Shown piece after piece: positions 11,550-22,632 of a DNA stretch of 64,000 bases. Source of the stretch: Sesamum alatum. Lineage: Eukaryota; Streptophyta; Magnoliopsida; Lamiales; Pedaliaceae. The stretch spans positions 8,013,001 to 8,077,000 of the forward strand of contig JACGWO010000006.1 in assembly GCA_034509735.1 (NCBI GenBank). The letters run 5' to 3'. A program made the position numbers and the translations under genes. Numbering within the stretch: position 1 is the first letter of the stretch; each line of letters starts with the position of its first letter. The notes beneath the pieces are model-generated. The model made no database searches. It saw nothing but the letters and a program-made list of their open reading frames with translations, and was not told the origin of the DNA.

Positions 11550-11788
11550 GCAGCCCCCTTGCAACTTCCAAATGCATCTGGAAAATTTGGAAGTTCCAAT
11601 AAGCAGTTTGTATTTGATGCCACTTCTTTCCTTGACCTTCTACTTTTGCTATGGATTCCTTCCCTCTTGGGACCCTTCTTGATATAAGCTCTTTTTCCAT
11701 TGAGGCTCTTCTTGAATATAAATCCTTCCTCTGCCAGGATTCTTTTTGTCTTCTTTGTAAGCTCTGTGGAACATTCTGATTTCTTCAT
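11550..11788 (-). other. Unrecognised basic open frame beside the 3' LTR
   Basis: A minus-strand frame beginning MKKSECSTELTKKTKRILAE is open for about 80 codons before entering the LTR (where it runs on to 11402). It is Lys/Arg-rich, with IKKGPKREGIHSKSRRSR. It lies where the 3' untranslated part of the element should be, outside the usual gag-pol order. It may be a captured fragment or an accessory frame; I do not recognise it. Confidence 0.3.
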
Positions 11789-12409
11789 TCTGCTTTTGTT
11801 TTGTCTGTCTTCCTAGTCTCAGTCATATTCGAAAAAAAAATGTTGATACGTGTTGGTTCGGGTATATAGCTCTTCGTCCCTACTTTTTTCTTGTAGTAAT
11901 TTCGTTCATAGAACTCAAGAGGTCACTCAACGTTAGTCCAAAAAAAAAAAAGAGATGTCTAGTGATGACGAGCGAAAATCGAGGTACGCCGTCGGGGGCA
12001 CAGTGGTGGCGGGTCGAGGCAGCGTGCCTCGACCAAGATCTGGCGAGGCAACGCGCCTCAACCCGCCTCTCCACATTCCTATTTCTTTCGTGTACTTTGA
12101 TGGGTTTCTTCTGACGTTTCGGGATCTTGGTGTAACTCCCTCTCTTGAGGCTTTTGATATTTCACTTATCCTTAGGATGGCTGTCAAGGGCTCGTACTTC
12201 TAACTTTTCCTCTCAGCGGTTGTAAATTTTTAAAGTGATCCGCTCTTCCAACAATCCTTAGAGCGAGAAGTTCTGTTGGGGCTTAGTGTGATTGCAAGCA
12301 TGATTCGCGAGTCCGTTCTAGTCTTTCGTCAAGGAAGGAGGGCGAGGTTGCTTGCTCCCCCATCTTCTAAAACCTCGTATGTCGCATGGGGGCGAGGGGG
12401 GCCTAGCCC

Positions 12410-12785
12410 ATCCGATGGTTGTTGTAATTGCGTTGCATTGCGCTAAGTCAAGTTGCATCGCGCCGCAACGCAACATGTTTGAATTTACTCGTGTTGAATC
12501 GTATTGCCTTGTGTTGCCTCATGTTATATGGCGTTGTGTCGCATCATGTTTGAACCACCTCGCGTCGTGATGCGTTATTGTATCGCGTCGCGTCGAATTG
12601 CACCGCACTGCGATGAGTCAGGTTGGATTTTTCGGAAGCGTTGTAGAAGTTCCTCTGGTTGAAACACTTTGGAACCTCGTAGGAGTTCTCTATCATTTGG
12701 GGAACTTCTTAGGAGTTCCTCTTGTCGAAATATTTTGAAACTTCGTAGGAGTTCCTTGTCGTATGGGAACTTTTTAGGATGTTTT
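12410..12785. repeat. Cryptic simple repeats inside the gypsy element
   Basis: 12410-12620 is made of shuffled TTGCGTTGC/CGTCGCGTCG-like words. 12641-12785 contains three degenerate copies of a unit with GTAGGAGTTCC followed by GGAACTT. Confidence 0.6.
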
Positions 12786-12857
12786 ATCTCTTTTTCTTTT
12801 ACTATGTTATCAGACTTTGATATTTTATTGCTTGTTATGCTAAGTTGCTTCTTTTAA

Positions 12858-13191
12858 ACAGAATATCAATGTGAGAGGCAATCCCCCTCTTTTTAAACAA
12901 AACATCAATGTGAGGGGCAATCTCCCTTTTTTACACAAAATATCAAGGTGAGGGGCAATCCCCCTCTTTTAAACAAAATATCAGTGTGAGGGGCAATCCC
13001 CCTCTTAGAGTATCAATGTGAGACAAAATATCAATGTGAGGGGCAATCCCCCTGTTTTAAACAAAACATCAATGTGAGGGGCCATCCCCCTCTAAGAGTA
13101 TCAATGTGAAGGGCCATCCCCCTCTCTTGCTAAATAAAGTACGAAGTATTAATGTGAGGGGTCATCCCCCTCTCTTGCTAAATAAAGTATT
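12858..13191. repeat. Nine copies of a ~38-bp repeat
   Basis: The unit is ATCAATGTGAGGGG, then CAATCCCCCTC and an A/T-rich tail (AAACAAAAT or TAAATAAAGT). Nine copies, one shortened, run end to end. GAGGGG and CCCCCTC within each unit can pair into a small hairpin. The array lies between the integrase end and the 3' LTR. Confidence 0.85.
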
Positions 13192-13279
13192 AATAATGAA
13201 CCTACAACAAGTAGATAAAAAAGTAGACATTTCATTACTGTAATTCTGGGTTACAAAGTGTTTGAAAAGAGATACGAAG

Positions 13280-14013
13280 CATTACATAAAATGTTTCTTG
13301 AGGTTAGCAATATTCCACATGTGTGGTACTTCTTTCCCGTTCATTCTCTGCAAGCGATAAGTTCCACTTCTTGCTATTTCCACGACTTGATACGGTCCTA
13401 CCTATTTGGCGTCCAATTCGGCAATCTTTCTTGTCGCGTCAACTTTTCTTAATACCTGATCTCCGACCTGGAACTCGCGACGCCGTACTTTGTCATTGCG
13501 GGCCTATGCTATTAATGCCTTGTAGGCTCCCCTCCTTGAATTTGCGCCACTCCTAAGCTCCTTCAGAAATCCAGGTCGGCTTACCTTTCTTCGTCATTGC
13601 CTGTTGGTTCCTATTGATGCACCCTGAGTGTTTCCTTCCTTATATACAACGGGACAACCGCTTCTGTCCCATTGACTAGATTGAACGGGGACTCTCCCGT
13701 GCCTCATCACGAGGTTGTTCGATATGCCCTTAGGACTCCTCGGTGTCCTTCTACCCAACTTTCTTTAGCTTCCTCCAGCCTTGTCCTCAAATTTTGGAAG
13801 ACTATCATGCTGGTTACTTCCGCCTGCTCGTCAGAATGGGGTGTTGCGATGGTCCCATATTTGCCGTTGGGACATGAGTGACGTTGGCATACTCCTGGAA
13901 CTCTCAGATTTCTTCACTAAGTTCCAAGCATCCTTACACATTGTAGGCCAGAGGTGTCCTCGTTGCGGGGCCTTGCATGCTAACACTCTGCCTCCGGAAT
14001 GATTACGCAACAT
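13280..14013 (-). pseudogene. Integrase remnant of the Ty3/gypsy element
   Basis: At 14013-13890 the integrase zinc-binding region is recognisable (HSGGRVLACKAPQRGHLWPT). At about 13560-13290 the C-terminal region follows (RREFQVGDQVLRKVDATRKI, then SGTYRLQRMNGKEVPH), ending in the stop near 13288. The catalytic core between them is badly degraded, with stops and frame changes. Confidence 0.7.
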
Positions 14014-14177
14014 CTCTCATGGATTTTTCATAGAACATACTCTGCTTTGTCCTCACCGACGTATTCGAGATGTGGTTTGTGAAAAACCTCACTTGTACAA
14101 CTTTACCTCCAATTAGCGTGAACTTAGATGACCTAGCTCGAATTACCCTTGCTTCCTTTGGTTCTTGAGGCAAAATC

Positions 14178-14543
14178 TCAAATTTTCAGTATTTCTCCAG
14201 ACCTTTTTTCCAGCTTGGTGAAACTCTCTTCTTCGTCAAGACTTCTCCCCCTACAACATCCACTTCGGGTCGCTCTCGTCTTAGTAGGGTTATTCTCCTG
14301 CTCTCCAAAGGAGCCAATGAGCTGGCCAACTGAGCGAGTCAGTTTGCTTCGTCCCTGAATGACCACGGAATTTGTTCTAGGGAGAACTCGTTGAACTTCC
14401 TTCATAACGCTTGGATGTTTGCTAAGTACCTGGTCATCTGCTCCTCCAGCTTCGTAATCTCCATTCTCTTGCTTGACCACAAGTTGGGAGTCGTTATCCG
14501 CCCTCACATACTTCGCTTGCCGCAGCGAAAGCCAACTTTCCAC
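14178..14543 (-). pseudogene. RNase H remnant of the Ty3/gypsy element
   Basis: Near its start the frame reads SLRQAKYVRADNDSQLVVKQ followed by NGDYEA, matching the second half of a gypsy RNase H domain (the Asp-Ser-Gln-Leu-Val block). The reverse transcriptase that should precede it is absent, so gag-side sequence is joined to late RNase H by an internal deletion. Confidence 0.7.
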
Positions 14544-14569
14544 CCGCGCTTAGTGCCTCATACTCTGAC

Positions 14570-15216
14570 TCATTCTTGGGTCTGCTGGTGACGCTGCGGC
14601 GACCTCACTGAAAAAATGACACGGTTGGCATTACATCCCGCTGCTCTCACTGCAGCCTTTCCAGCTTGCCTCGAGTCTCCCCCTGCTGGGCCTCCCAAGA
14701 TAACCCCAACAACTCCAGCAGTTGGGAGGTTTAGCTTACTAGCTCGTTTCGCTTCCTGCTCTACTCCCATGTGCCATGTGCCTGCCTTCAAAAAGGTGGT
14801 TTCTTGGAGCTCTTGTTCTCCCGGATCAACTTTTCGATCTTGTCCTTCAAATGGTGACACTCCTCGGTGTTGTGGCCTTGATTCCTGTGGAAATGACAGT
14901 ACTTGTCGGACTTCATTCTCTGCGGGTTGTTCTTCATTGGGAAAGGTCATCTCACCAACCCGCCTTGCTTGGCTACTGCGAGAACTTGAGTTCGCGGGGC
15001 GTTCAGAGGGGTGTAGCGAGCCAAATCCCCTGGTGGCAAAACGTCTGCGTTCACGCTTACTCCCTTCGGTCCTAGGGGGACCCCTTTTCCCCCCTCATTG
15101 GCCTTCCGTTTTAGGGGATATGTTGATTGCGAACATGTTAACTCCTCAATTCTTATATACTTCTCGGCTCTTAACAACAACTCTTCTTGAGATGAGGGAG
15201 GCTTCCCAATGATCAA
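14570..15216 (-). pseudogene. C-terminal gag / nucleocapsid region
   Basis: Two overlapping broken frames continue gag (PPSSQEELLLRAEKYIRIEE near the start). In another frame near 14830-14900 the His/Cys-rich zinc-binding stretch CHFHRNQGHNTEECHHLKDK can be read, typical of this gypsy group. Confidence 0.65.
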
Positions 15217-15236
15217 CTCCTTGAATCGACCTCTCC

Positions 15237-16291
15237 TCAGATTCTATTGCATGATACTTGCCAAAAGTTCTGGGTTACGTGGGGTACTTCCAAAACAGCT
15301 TCTGAGAAGGGCTGCATGTACTCTCTCAAGCTCTCATTCTCTTGCTGGATTATCATAAACAAATACGAGGTGGTCTTGGGATATCGCTTATTTACCACGA
15401 AATGGTGCAAGAAATGGTGGGAGAGTTGCTCGAATGACTCAATGGTCCCTGGGGGTAACTGGTTAAACCATGACATCGCCTTCCCCGAGAGGGTAGTCCG
15501 AAACAACTTGCAATAGGCCGCATCGCTAATGTACAGCAAATCGGCCCTGGCCAAGAAGCGGTCTAAATGGTGAGGATCACCCACTCCGTCATACTCGCTG
15601 AGGCTTGGGATCTTGACCCCCGGATGGATGACTTCTGCTAGAATGTGGGGGGCAAATGGACTCTGCTGTGGGGGCGCCACTGCCAAAAGTCGTGTTGGGT
15701 ACCCTGGGGATCCCAAGGGATTCGGGAACCCCGATGGCGGAGGCATGAGGCCACCCATCTCTCGATATATTCCTTCCCGCTTAGGCGGTACCTCCTCTGG
15801 GCGTGGAGGGAGAAAGTAGTTGTCTTCACGTCCTCCCTGAGGAGGAGGTGGGAAGTAGTCTTCCTCGCCTACATATCTTTGAGGAGGTGAAGGGAAATAG
15901 TTTGTCCTCTGGCTGTGTGGCCCCTGTTGTTGACTTCCTCCCAAAACCTCCATGGGCGTTCCCGGGCCTCTGCTCGCCACCGTCGGCAGCCAAGGAGAGT
16001 CTGGCCTCTGCAAGGATGGAGGGGTCGTGGGGGTAACACATGTCCTGCTACGTACTGGGCCACAACCCTCTCTGCCGCTTGAACAGACGCATGCTCAACC
16101 AATTGGCGAAGTGCCTCTGGAGTTAACTGAATGACTAGAAGCAGAGCGGAGCGGAGGCGTCTTCCTGCCTCTCGTCCGAAGGTCGCGTGTGGGCAGGTTC
16201 TCCGAACGTCATCTTGTACGTGATTCTCTCCTCCTCCCTCAAGCTCTTCTTGTCCTGCATTCCTGCTCCTGACTCTTGACCGGGTGTTCAT
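15237..16291 (-). pseudogene. gag of the Ty3/gypsy element
   Basis: The start is taken at 16291 (MNTRSRVRSRNAGQEELEGG), 40 bp inside the 5' LTR edge. The first frame runs to about 16040; a frameshift then leads into 16013-15237, which has a proline-rich linker and the conserved gag block (IPSLSEYDGVGDPHHLDRF, then SWFNQLPPGTIESFEQLSHH). It continues into the zinc-knuckle region through further frameshifts. Confidence 0.82.
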
Positions 16292-16309
16292 CCTCAATGC
16301 TCTGATCAG

Positions 16310-16331
16310 GTTCCCACAGACGGCGCCAAGC
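16310..16331 (-). other. Primer-binding site of the Ty3/gypsy element
   Basis: Directly inside the 5' LTR the minus strand reads TTGGCGCCGTCTGTGGGAAC. The first bases, TGGCGCC, complement the 3' end of a plant tRNA ending GGCGCCA (tRNA-Asp has that end). This fixes the element's orientation. Confidence 0.7.
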
Positions 16332-16683
16332 TGATGGGGTGAAATCAGGAAGCGTTTGATCAAAGCACAATCACACGCCACGAACCAAGAACTCAAGAAC
16401 TTGAGAGTTCTACTTAAGATTTTTATCTCAAAAGTAGAGAAATGAAGTTTACAATAGACTTAGTGTCCTATTTATAGTAAATGAGGGAGGGCAAAAAGAC
16501 GATTTTACCCTCCAACCGTCTCTAATCTAACGACTACAATTTAATCTTCAGGGGCGCTTTGGTAATTGGCTCAACCCCACTATCTTCTACAAATAACTTC
16601 CACGATGGCATTTTGGTAAATACATGTATGTTTGGGGGTTATTTCGGTAAATTCAGCTTTGTGAATTTATTTTAGCACCATCA
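16332..16683 (-). repeat. 5' LTR of the Ty3/gypsy element
   Basis: 352 bp, the partner of 11197-11549, with few differences, so the insertion is recent relative to the decay of the surrounding LINE. Confidence 0.93.
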
Positions 16684-17726
16684 GAGACCAAACTTGCAGT
16701 GGTTCACTGATCATTCTAAAAGACTTGACAAAAGGATCTGGCTTGGATGGGATAGTATGCACTTAGATGTGGATATACTAAAAGTATCAAATCAATGTGT
16801 CCGTTGCAGGGTGATCAAACGGTGTAATGCAGATCATTCTTTATCTCTTTTGCGTATGCTCTAATGATATGTTTGTACGTAGGGAGATTTGGGCTTTGAT
16901 CTTTCGATTGCCTCATGAGCTGGAAGATGCGATCTGGTTAGTTACTGGTGATTTAACACCGTGATGGACCAGAGTGAGGTGAGGAAGCAATAGGTGATCA
17001 AACGGAGCCTATGGAGGAGTTCTGTATATTGCATTGATGAGGCTCATTTGCAGACTTTACCAGTTGTTGGTCTTCAGTTCCCTTGGGATAATAGGAACTG
17101 GTGAACAAAAAACTGTGGAAAAGGCTAGACAGTATGATGGTGAATGAGAAATGGGTTAATTAGATGGCCTAATAGTCAATATATGAATTCGACTCCCAGA
17201 ACGTCAGTCCACTCTTCTGTCATTTTGTGTGATGCCGAACAGAGCGCATCATGTAAAGGGATGTTCGATTTGACAACTCCCCACACAATAGAGAAATCAT
17301 CTGCAAGTAGTGGTTGGTATATAGGTAATGCAGGTACAAGGGATTCTAATGTACTCAGTTGTAACTAAGCTTAAGGCCTTGAAGCCTATTTTCAGATGGA
17401 TGAGGAAGTAGAAAGGTGACATGGCTTAAATGTTCAACAGGCTGCTGAGTTCTTTTCAGTGGCCCAGGAATTGTTGCATAATTTCCCTACCTCGGATACA
17501 ATTCAACAATTTTCTCCACACGGAAATTGCTCAAATAGATAAACTCTACATTGATAACATTGGTTCTAAATGTCCAAATGCCTACATCTGTAGGTGAATT
17601 AAGGCCTATCTCATGTTGCACTGTGCTTTACAAGTTAATATCCAAGATTCTTGTGACTAGAATGCAACCTATCTTGCAGAATCTAGTGCACTAAAGCCAG
17701 AATACTTTTACCCTGGTAGGAAGAAT

Positions 17727-18363
17727 GTATTACGACCATATCCTATTCGATATGGATCAATGGCAGTCCACAGGGTTATTTTCCCAGGGCATTTTTACTT
17801 GTAATGAAAATGTCTACATGCTCTTATCAAGCACCAAGTTCATCAAATGGGCGAACGCCTTGATTCTTATCTTGAAACGCTGTGGATCTTTCTTGACTTT
17901 CACTTGGGAGGATTTTAAGAATTTTTTTGAATGCTCTCAAGTTTTCATTTGTGTCTTCATGTGTGTCTTGAATGAGTTTCAAGGGCCTCTTTATATAGTT
18001 GTGAAAGAGATAGAATTGGTAATGAACTTGAACACCATTTTGTATTATCTCTTTATTTTAATTTAAAGAGATAAATACATTAAATATTTGGGAAGACATG
18101 ATTGGCCAAATTTAATATTATTCTTTCATATTTGCATTTTAAAAGAATAAATATAAAAAATATTTGTCTTGACTTGATTTGCCCGATACTTTACGTTTAT
18201 CACTTGTCAACCGTTGAATTTGATGACGAAAAATATATATATATATATTAAAATATCAATTAGATTAACATTTAAACTTGGAATTAATTTAATAAATTAA
18301 AAAATATAAATAGAAATAAGAATATAATTGATAAATAATATATATTTTTTCCACTTGTCGTCA
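17727..18363 (-). other. Possible solo LTR or promoter-like repeat
   Basis: It abuts the broken end of the LINE. On the minus strand it starts TGACGACAAGTGG, contains ACTATATAAAGAGG (about 17990-18003) and ends CGTAATACA, so it could be a TG...CA solo LTR. No target duplication was found, and the 113-codon plus-strand frame at 17725 is not convincing as a gene. Confidence 0.3.
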
Positions 18364-18775
18364 TTTGAACTGGGTGCCAAAATTAGGTAAAATTATTTAA
18401 AAATTGTCAAAAAAAAAAAAATTGAAAGTGGGGCGATTTGAAAAACTTTTTTTAAATTTGGGCGGAGACAGGACGTGATATCCCATTCTCCATGTAACTT
18501 TTCAAAAAAAAAAAAAAAAAAACTGTCAGCTGAAGACGGGATCAAAGATCCTGTCTTCACTGGAAAAGCACTTTTTAATGTAGATCCCATCTTCAAAAGA
18601 AAGCTTTTCAGCTGGAGATGGGATCTGTGATCCCGTCTCCAAACTGTGACGCATCACAGGCAGCTGTATCATGTATCGGCAGCATTCACGGGGTCCTCTT
18701 GGACCCTGTGCCTGATTGATTGGTGCATGCATGGCTTCACCATATGAAGCATGCTTGCCCTCCTTGCTCGTTTTC

Positions 18776-18900
18776 CTCTCTATAAAAGGGTGAAGTGAAG
18801 GTTTGCATTCTTCGCTTCACCCACAACAACAACAACAACAAAATCCACGTTTATAAATTTTTACATTGTATTTTTAGTGTTTCTTTTTTATAGTTATATT
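18776..18900 (+). promoter_or_regulatory. TATA box and (CAA)n leader of the mobile-domain gene
   Basis: CTCTATAAAAGGG at about 18778 is followed by a leader with CACCCACAACAACAACAACA near 18818-18840 and the ATG at 18901. CAA-repeat leaders are common in plant transcripts. The spacing fits an RNA polymerase II promoter. Confidence 0.6.
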
Positions 18901-20720
18901 ATGACGAATTTTGGTCCACGTGATAGAAATGTATTGTACGATCAAAAGAAATCATCGTTCTGAAGATGGTGTCTAGAAATGAGGATACACATTTAATAGT
19001 ACGGCGTGGCAATTATTACATTTTTCGAAATCTTCAACTAATAACTACGTCATCCTTTGAGTTCTACAAGCACTGTATAACATGGGGTTTTTGTGAGTTT
19101 TGTCGGTGTGGTCATATTGATATTAAACCAACACCTCATTACCGGCGTTAATGGAGAGATGGCACCAAAACTCATACTAGGATTTTCCATTTTTCGGTAA
19201 GGGGAGACGACTGTTACACTGCAGGACATCGTCGTTATCTGGCACCTTACGGTGGGCGTAATCCTATCACGGGAGTAGATATGGGCAGCGCACAATTCGC
19301 ATAATGCAGGAATATTGCTTTGAATGGTTGGGGTTTGTTCCGGATGAAGAATGCATTTAAGGACTCACGGATAAAACTACCTATCTTACCATGACTGCCT
19401 GGTGGTCAACACGTGTGATGATGACAACCCTTTGGAGGAAGTATTGCAAAGAGGCACCGTGTATGTGCTTTGTACATTCTTGGTGGGTTGTTGTGTCTTG
19501 AATGCCACCGGTGTCTCCCTATTGTATTTACAACACATGCAGGACATTGAAGGTGGGCTCGCTAACTTGAGCTTAAGTGCGGTATTGGGATATATGTACA
19601 GGGAGCTTTGTACTGCAGCTAGCAGCGGGGAAAAAATAAATATAGGTGGAGCTATGCAATTGTTACAAATATGGGCATGGCCCTTATTACAACCATAGCA
19701 CCGGTTCGGTTTAAGTGATGTGTTAGAGATGTCTAACCATCATTGATGACGAAAATATTCTAACCTCCCCCGCCATATGTTGCATGGTATATATAATTCA
19801 TTTATTACATTTAATCGTAAAATATCTCACGTATTTTTTATTTTTAATTTCATGTGGTATTTGTCATTTTTTTAGGTGGTCTCATCATATATCCCGGGTG
19901 CATACTGAGCACATAATGCTCTAAGTATTATCAGGGCTATATTTGACAGGATTGGAATCCTGTATTTCTATTCAACAACGTATGAATAGTTCTTTGATTT
20001 TGATTAAGGGGTTGTTGAATTCTTGCCTTGCAATAACTGGAAGAAAACGGATTGATATTGGTGCAATCTGATCCATTATCAGAGAACAATCCTGAGCCCG
20101 ATGGATCATTCCTTTTTCTGATATATGAAATAGTGGATTTCGACCAAGTCGATTCTTAGGAAATGCGAATCAAACCATTTGCCTTAAGCAAGAAAATGAG
20201 ATAAGTGGGTCATTACATACAGTGTCATTCTTTAATATAGATTATCGTATTTAATATGATCTAAATAGTGTAGTTTATATTTGGAACTTTATGAATTGGA
20301 ATGAGTCGGAATGTCAGTTCATTGCCCCTATATGCCAGTCACGTGGCATGGAACATAAGATGCTCATTAATTCACTATGCCAATTGTCGAGGTGCAGTCA
20401 CGTAGAACGGATCTCCGCCAGTATGAGATGGTTCAAGATATTCCCCCGAATCTATTAGAAAGTGAAAGACGATTACATTCCATCAATAGAAAGGGACATT
20501 AAGATGCAGATTGGGCTTCATTCCATCGAGACTATATTGCACAGTGAGCGACGTGCAATCAATGCTGGTGGTGAGACCCAATATCGAAAATGACGGTGGG
20601 AAGTGCCAGATTATATGAATTGGTATCCACCAAATTACCAGAGTCCAAATATCTCACACGACAGTTCCATCCGTATATCATCCAGCCTATCGAATCCAAA
20701 TGACTGGAAATGTGTGGGTA
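18901..20720 (+). pseudogene. Plant mobile domain (MAIN-like) pseudogene
   Basis: It starts MTNFGPRDRNVLYDQKK and is broken by a frameshift within 60 bp. The most conserved stretch is at 19402-19698 (GGLANLSLSAVLGYMYRELC, then INIGGAMQLLQIWAW), the plant-mobile-domain core. A GT-AG intron is visible at 19787-19875, and further domain-like sequence (WASFHRDYIAQ, DYMNWYPP) follows near 20510-20630. A second candidate intron begins at 20717. Multiple stops make it non-functional. The domain is shared by host MAIN/MAIL proteins and Mutator-like transposons; the TIRs around it favour transposon origin. Confidence 0.7.
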
Positions 20721-20799
20721 AATCATAAACTTGTCTATTTGTTCTTGGTTATTTAATCATAACCCGATATGATTTTCTTTATATACGGTTACAGGTTGA

Positions 20800-21693
20800 C
20801 AGATTGGAACAACTGATGATCGAATACGACAATATCCGATCTTTTACAGTCTATTGGACATATTTTATGTCATATGCTGGGTCTTGACGAACCAGACCTA
20901 GCAAATGTGTTGTAATCATACCCTTACCCAGGTTACGATGAGCAACAGAAATCTCATTCATCAAGCATGTATGCAGTCCGACATACTTGGTCATCTTAAA
21001 ATAAACCCATTTTAGACTTGAATATTCCTTGTAGCATCCAACTTCACCCAGTCTCTACTTCATATTTGCACGCAACTTTCCACAGTTTTGGTTTGCTCTC
21101 AACCACGCGGTATTCTCGTCTTGTCCATCGTACTGAGAAATCTTGTACACTCGCAATCAAGTGGTCCTTGCTTTTTGAAAAGCATTCCACATCCGAGATC
21201 ACCATAATTTGAAGTCGGTAAAAATCCCCCCATTTACCAGTAGGGAATATCCATGGAGTCAACAGGTGGCCTTGGCATGTGTCAGTTGTGAAAATGGAAT
21301 AACAGTGATATAGAGAAGGCGGTTCAAATGCATCAGACATGTTCAAATCAATTGCCTGTTATTGTTGACCTGTCGAATCAGAACCACCGCCTCCAAGCAC
21401 ATCCAACATCACTGGAATCCTGACTTCATCGTCATTTTCAAGACCCTCATCAGCTTGAATCTCTTCTTCAACCTCATCGTTTTTTTTAGTGCAAAAATCA
21501 TTATTTAAGAAACTATCTGCGCTTCGGGTCATTAATTCAAATCGTCATGATCGTCTTGGTGGTATGTAGATGGATATGCATGATCTTCATTTAGCCCAAA
21601 CCCTGTCCATCGCCTGGGTAACTGCTGGACAAGTTGGGTTGCATCTTGTGTTAACATAGATAATATACACGCTACACATGCAATGCGTCCCAT
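20800..21693 (-). pseudogene. MuDR-type transposase, N-terminal part only
   Basis: It starts at 21693 (MGRIACVACILSMLTQ). An acidic linker is followed by AFEPPSLYH, the DNA-binding N-terminal domain of MuDR transposases (VRWTRREYRVVESKPKLWKV near 21050-21130), and a degraded TKYVGLHTC block near 20965. Stops occur near 21535 and 21350. The DDE catalytic region is absent; the frame runs tail-to-tail into the mobile-domain pseudogene. Confidence 0.65.
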
Positions 21694-21960
21694 CTTCCAA
21701 TGAAAGCTAAGTGTGCCAGCTTTTCACGAGAAAGGCTTAGAGAGATGGGGTTCCATACCCCGTCTCTCTAAAAAATATGTAAGACGGGGTCAACCCCGCC
21801 TGACATGGTTTTTTAACTTTGAAGACGGGGTTAGAAACCCTGTCTTATCTAAAGATGGGGTTTCTAACTCCATCTTCGCTTGTTTTCAGAAATTGGTGTC
21901 AAAACTGACACAATTTCAATTTTTTTTTGTGCATTTAAAAATGATTTCCCCGTAAAATTA

Positions 21961-22587
21961 CTATGTCTACACTCTTATTACTCTACAAGGTTGAGAATCA
22001 ATCACTTTCACGTATTAACCCAAGCTCTCGAAACAATCTTGGTTGAACTATCAGATATTAAAATTGCTAAGTTGTTTCATATCAAATCAGTTGCTGGTAA
22101 GTTGGAGAACTACTTAGATGATTGATATCATGGTTAGTTGATTGATAGGAGATACTTGTATCATATTGATTTATTAATACAATTTACCTTTTACAAAAAT
22201 AAAAAATGCCTTAAAGAAAACTATATAGTTATAATTTCAAAACACTAAAAACAAGTCGTCTTTATATAAAAATGAATTACTAGAAAATTCGTTCCTTGGT
22301 AATCATATCAGAGCAAAACAATTGTTTTTTTTTAATATGAACAATATGTGTTACCGATGGTCGTTTCATGTCAGAATGCGTTAGACCACATAGTTATTTG
22401 TAAACAATGAAACTTGACATTTATAGTTTGTAGTAATATATTTTATTGAAAAACTGTAAATTATCATTAATATTTTGTTAAGTAAATATTATTTTTGTTG
22501 AAATGAGTGAGTTATAAGTTTACAAACAAAGTTCAAAAGGGGTAATCATTTGGTTATTCCAGCATTTGAATTGTGAAATATCTTAAA
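21961..22587. other. AT-rich spacer
   Basis: It lies between the Mutator-like element and the left arm of the nested TIR element. I see no gene, RNA or repeat structure in it. Confidence 0.5.
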
Positions 22588-22632
22588 GGGTAAATCGTAC
22601 AGTTGGTCCCTTAAGTTTTGCACTTTTTTTTA

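Larger units (their letters stand above)
11197..16683 (-). mobile_element. Ty3/gypsy LTR retrotransposon, internally deleted
   Basis: Two near-identical ~352-bp LTRs (TGATGG...CCATCA) with the 5-bp target duplication GAGAC (11192-11196 and 16684-16688). On the minus strand the order is 5' LTR, PBS, gag, zinc-knuckle region, RNase H remnant, integrase remnant, repeat-rich 3' region, 3' LTR. Protease and most of reverse transcriptase are missing and every frame is broken. It is non-autonomous, inserted in the LINE, so younger than it. Confidence 0.92.
10941..17727 (+). mobile_element. L1-type LINE, decayed, split by a Ty3/gypsy element
   Basis: The left part (10941-11196) holds what looks like an ORF1 tail (NPFDALQGLEED) and the start of an ORF2 endonuclease (KLASWNVRGLN, ATG at 11034). 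The right part resumes at 16684 with endonuclease-like sequence (RIWLGWD, then LVTGDFNTV near 16945-16965) and ends with reverse-transcriptase-like sequence (SVGELRPISCCTVLYKLISK near 17590-17660). Frameshifts and stops occur throughout, and no poly(A) or 3' part remains. The gypsy element at 11197-16683 sits inside the endonuclease domain. Confidence 0.75.
18386..21951. mobile_element. Mutator-like element carrying a plant-mobile-domain gene
   Basis: The inverted ends GGTAAAATTATTTAAAAATT (left) and GGGGAAATCATTTTTAAATG (right, reverse-complemented) are followed on both sides by poly(A)-TTGAAA. Flanking 9-mers CCAAAATTA (18377-18385) and GTAAAATTA (21952-21960) match at 7 of 9 positions. Sub-terminal stretches repeat GATGGGAT/GACGGGGT motifs. 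Inside, a plant-mobile-domain pseudogene (plus) and a MuDR-type transposase N-terminus (minus) converge. The transposase catalytic domain is missing, so this copy is non-autonomous. Confidence 0.7.

Noticed and set aside
12858..13191. CRISPR-like array
   Set aside because: Units are contiguous with no unique spacers, and the context is a plant retrotransposon.
14616..15212. 198-codon plus-strand frame
   Set aside because: Antisense of the gypsy gag/nucleocapsid region; no recognisable protein.
17725..18066. 113-codon plus-strand frame
   Set aside because: No family resemblance; sits in a promoter-like repeat with a TATA box on the other strand.
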